A DNA stretch of 6,811 nucleotides from Microcaldota archaeon. GTDB taxonomy: Archaea > Micrarchaeota > Micrarchaeia > Anstonellales > Bilamarchaeaceae. The notes below the pieces were generated by a model, which was not told the origin of the DNA, made no database searches, and saw only the letters and a list, made by a program, of their open reading frames with translations. The position numbers and the translations under genes were made by a program. The stretch is from the NCBI GenBank assembly GCA_016180665.1, contig JACPAS010000103.1, positions 1-6,811 of the forward strand. The letters run 5' to 3'. Positions 5,734-6,811 of the stretch are shown piece by piece; the first letter of the stretch is position 1, and the number at the start of each line of letters is the position of its first letter.

Positions 5734-6811
5734 ATGGCAAAAACATATATTGATACAGTAAAATACGTAGTATATTCGAATGTTGAAATTGGCGGATTAG
5801 TTGATAAACCTGATGTCGTAGGAGCAATATTTGGTCAGACCGAAGGTTTATTGGGAGATGAACTTGATTTAAGAGATCTTCAAAAAAACGGGAGAATAGG
5901 AAGGATAGAGGTTGATCTTGCAGGGAAGGAAGGAAGAACTACTGGACAAATAAAGATTCCAAGCAGTTTGGACATGGTTGAAACGTGCATAATCGCAGCT
6001 GCATTGGAAACTGTGGATAGAGTGGGACCTTGCGAAGCCAACATAAAAGTCCAAAAGGTAGAAGATACCAGAAATGCAAAAAGAAAAGTTTTAGTTGACA
6101 GGGCAAAAGGACTTCTTAAATTACTTATAAGTACTGAATTACCTGAAAGCAAAGAAATTTCTGAAATGGTTAGGGATGAGGTAAAAACAGCAGAAATTGT
6201 CGAGTATGGACGCGATCGATTGCCTGCAGGGCCAAGTATAGATAGAATGAATGAATTGATTCTTGTTGAAGGAAGGGCAGATGTCATAAATTTACTTAAG
6301 AATGACTTGACGAATGTTATTGCTATCCAGGGTGCAAGAGTTCCACCGACAATAGTAGAGTTGTCCAAAGGAAAAGAGGTAACTGTTTTCCTAGATGGGG
6401 ATAGAGGCGGAGATATAATTCTCAATGAACTTGTTCAAGGTGGCGTTGAAATAGACCACATTGCAAGAGCACCTACTGGAAAAGAAGTTGAAGAGCTTAC
6501 AAGAAAAGAGATTATCAAATGCTTGAGAAGTAGAGTGCCTTTCGAACAGGGTACGGAAGAAGTTGGTGGCTTCAGAAGGCAGAAGCCTATCCCCCAACCT
6601 AGAAGAGAGGAGAGAAGACAGGAACTATCTTTTGAAGGTTTTAATAAACAGGAACCAAAGGAAAGAGAGGAACAGCAGAAGCCAGTAGTTAGGAAATTTG
6701 AAAAAGAAATTGTCCCAGTAACTGCCAGCAAAGAAGTTGTAAAGGTTTCGAAAGATGATCTCAATAAAGAGCTTGAAGAATTAAACAACACTCTAAAGGC
6801 AAGATTTTACA
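5734..6811 (+). CDS. dnaG: Archaeal DnaG-type primase (Toprim), 3' end beyond window
   Basis: The frame is open from the ATG at 5734 to the right edge (359 residues, no stop). The N-terminal archaeal DnaG domain is well conserved: DTVKYVVYSNVEIGG, KPDVVGAIFGQTEGLLGDEL (25-44), DLRDLQKNGRIGRIEV (45-60), KIPSSLDMVET (74-84) and AAALETVDRVGPCEA (88-102). The Toprim domain follows: Glu179 in ILVEGRADV (176-184), the DxD in VFLDGDRGGD (218-227; Asp221 and Asp223), and ARAPTGKEVEEL (244-255). From about 275 to 350 there is a charged, Arg/Glu/Gln/Pro-rich linker of low conservation before the missing C-terminal domain. No zinc-finger domain precedes it, as is usual in archaea. Archaeal DnaG makes short RNA primers in vitro and is also a stable subunit of the RNA exosome, where it helps bind A-rich RNA. 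A role in both replication and RNA decay is known of the family. The start is supported by AGGTGA 7 nt upstream. Confidence 0.97.
   Translation, partial: MAKTYIDTVKYVVYSNVEIGGLVDKPDVVGAIFGQTEGLLGDELDLRDLQKNGRIGRIEVDLAGKEGRTTGQIKIPSSLDMVETCIIAAALETVDRVGPCEANIKVQKVEDTRNAKRKVLVDRAKGLLKLLISTELPESKEISEMVRDEVKTAEIVEYGRDRLPAGPSIDRMNELILVEGRADVINLLKNDLTNVIAIQGARVPPTIVELSKGKEVTVFLDGDRGGDIILNELVQGGVEIDHIARAPTGKEVEELTRKEIIKCLRSRVPFEQGTEEVGGFRRQKPIPQPRREERRQELSFEGFNKQEPKEREEQQKPVVRKFEKEIVPVTASKEVVKVSKDDLNKELEELNNTLKARFY

Noticed and set aside
5869..6791. Several minus-strand open frames under dnaG
   Set aside because: All are antisense to the strongly conserved DnaG reading frame; their Ser/Phe/Leu-rich translations are typical shadows of charged coding sequence.
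1..6811. CRISPR array, insertion sequence or attachment site
   Set aside because: No regularly spaced direct repeats, transposase-like frame or flanking inverted repeats were seen.

Overview
The window is archaeal. The strongest evidence is the right-hand gene, an archaeal-type DnaG primase (Toprim protein without a bacterial zinc finger) that runs off the right edge. It is preceded by a short Toprim protein and a DUF167/YggU-family protein, both usual archaeal neighbours. AT-rich TATA-like boxes sit 23-26 nt upstream of two start codons, which fits leaderless archaeal transcripts. Genes inside operons instead carry AGGT/GGTG-type Shine-Dalgarno sequences. The genus cannot be told from the sequence. 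A small-genome DPANN-type lineage is a guess based on the look of the membrane proteins.

Left part (1-4382, minus strand): one compact operon of multi-pass membrane proteins, transcribed leftward from about 4382 and continuing past the left edge. Four units are visible: 4382-3181 (broken by a frameshift), 3178-2135, 2087-915 and 892-1 (3' end off the window). They are diverged paralogues, or at least share one architecture. Each has an extracellular N-terminus or signal peptide, a first membrane segment followed by an acidic/basic AKEE-like patch, and a later LR-x-F-x-x-T-R-x-x-G signature just before another membrane segment. Two of them, counting the frameshifted unit, share a C-terminal motif GG-D/E-h-x-I-x-GL-x-x-L. 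I know of no named family. A role as channel components of a type IV secretion or DNA-transfer-like complex (VirB6/CedA-type) is only a hypothesis.

The first unit is split: an N-terminal reading frame (4382-3606) and a C-terminal one (3780-3181) overlap in different frames. The C-terminal part has no credible start of its own. Joined by a -1 shift, they make a protein of about 400 residues, as long as the 390-residue paralogue. This is an assembly error, a recent mutation or recoding.

Middle (4383-5089): a divergent promoter region with two near-identical TATA-like boxes, then a two-CBS-domain protein on the plus strand. A 150-nt gap follows, holding a perfect 7-bp hairpin and a nested set of complementary segments that could fold as RNA.

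Right part (5090-6811, plus strand): DUF167 protein, small Toprim protein and dnaG, in one direction and tightly spaced, probably one transcription unit tied to replication or RNA metabolism.
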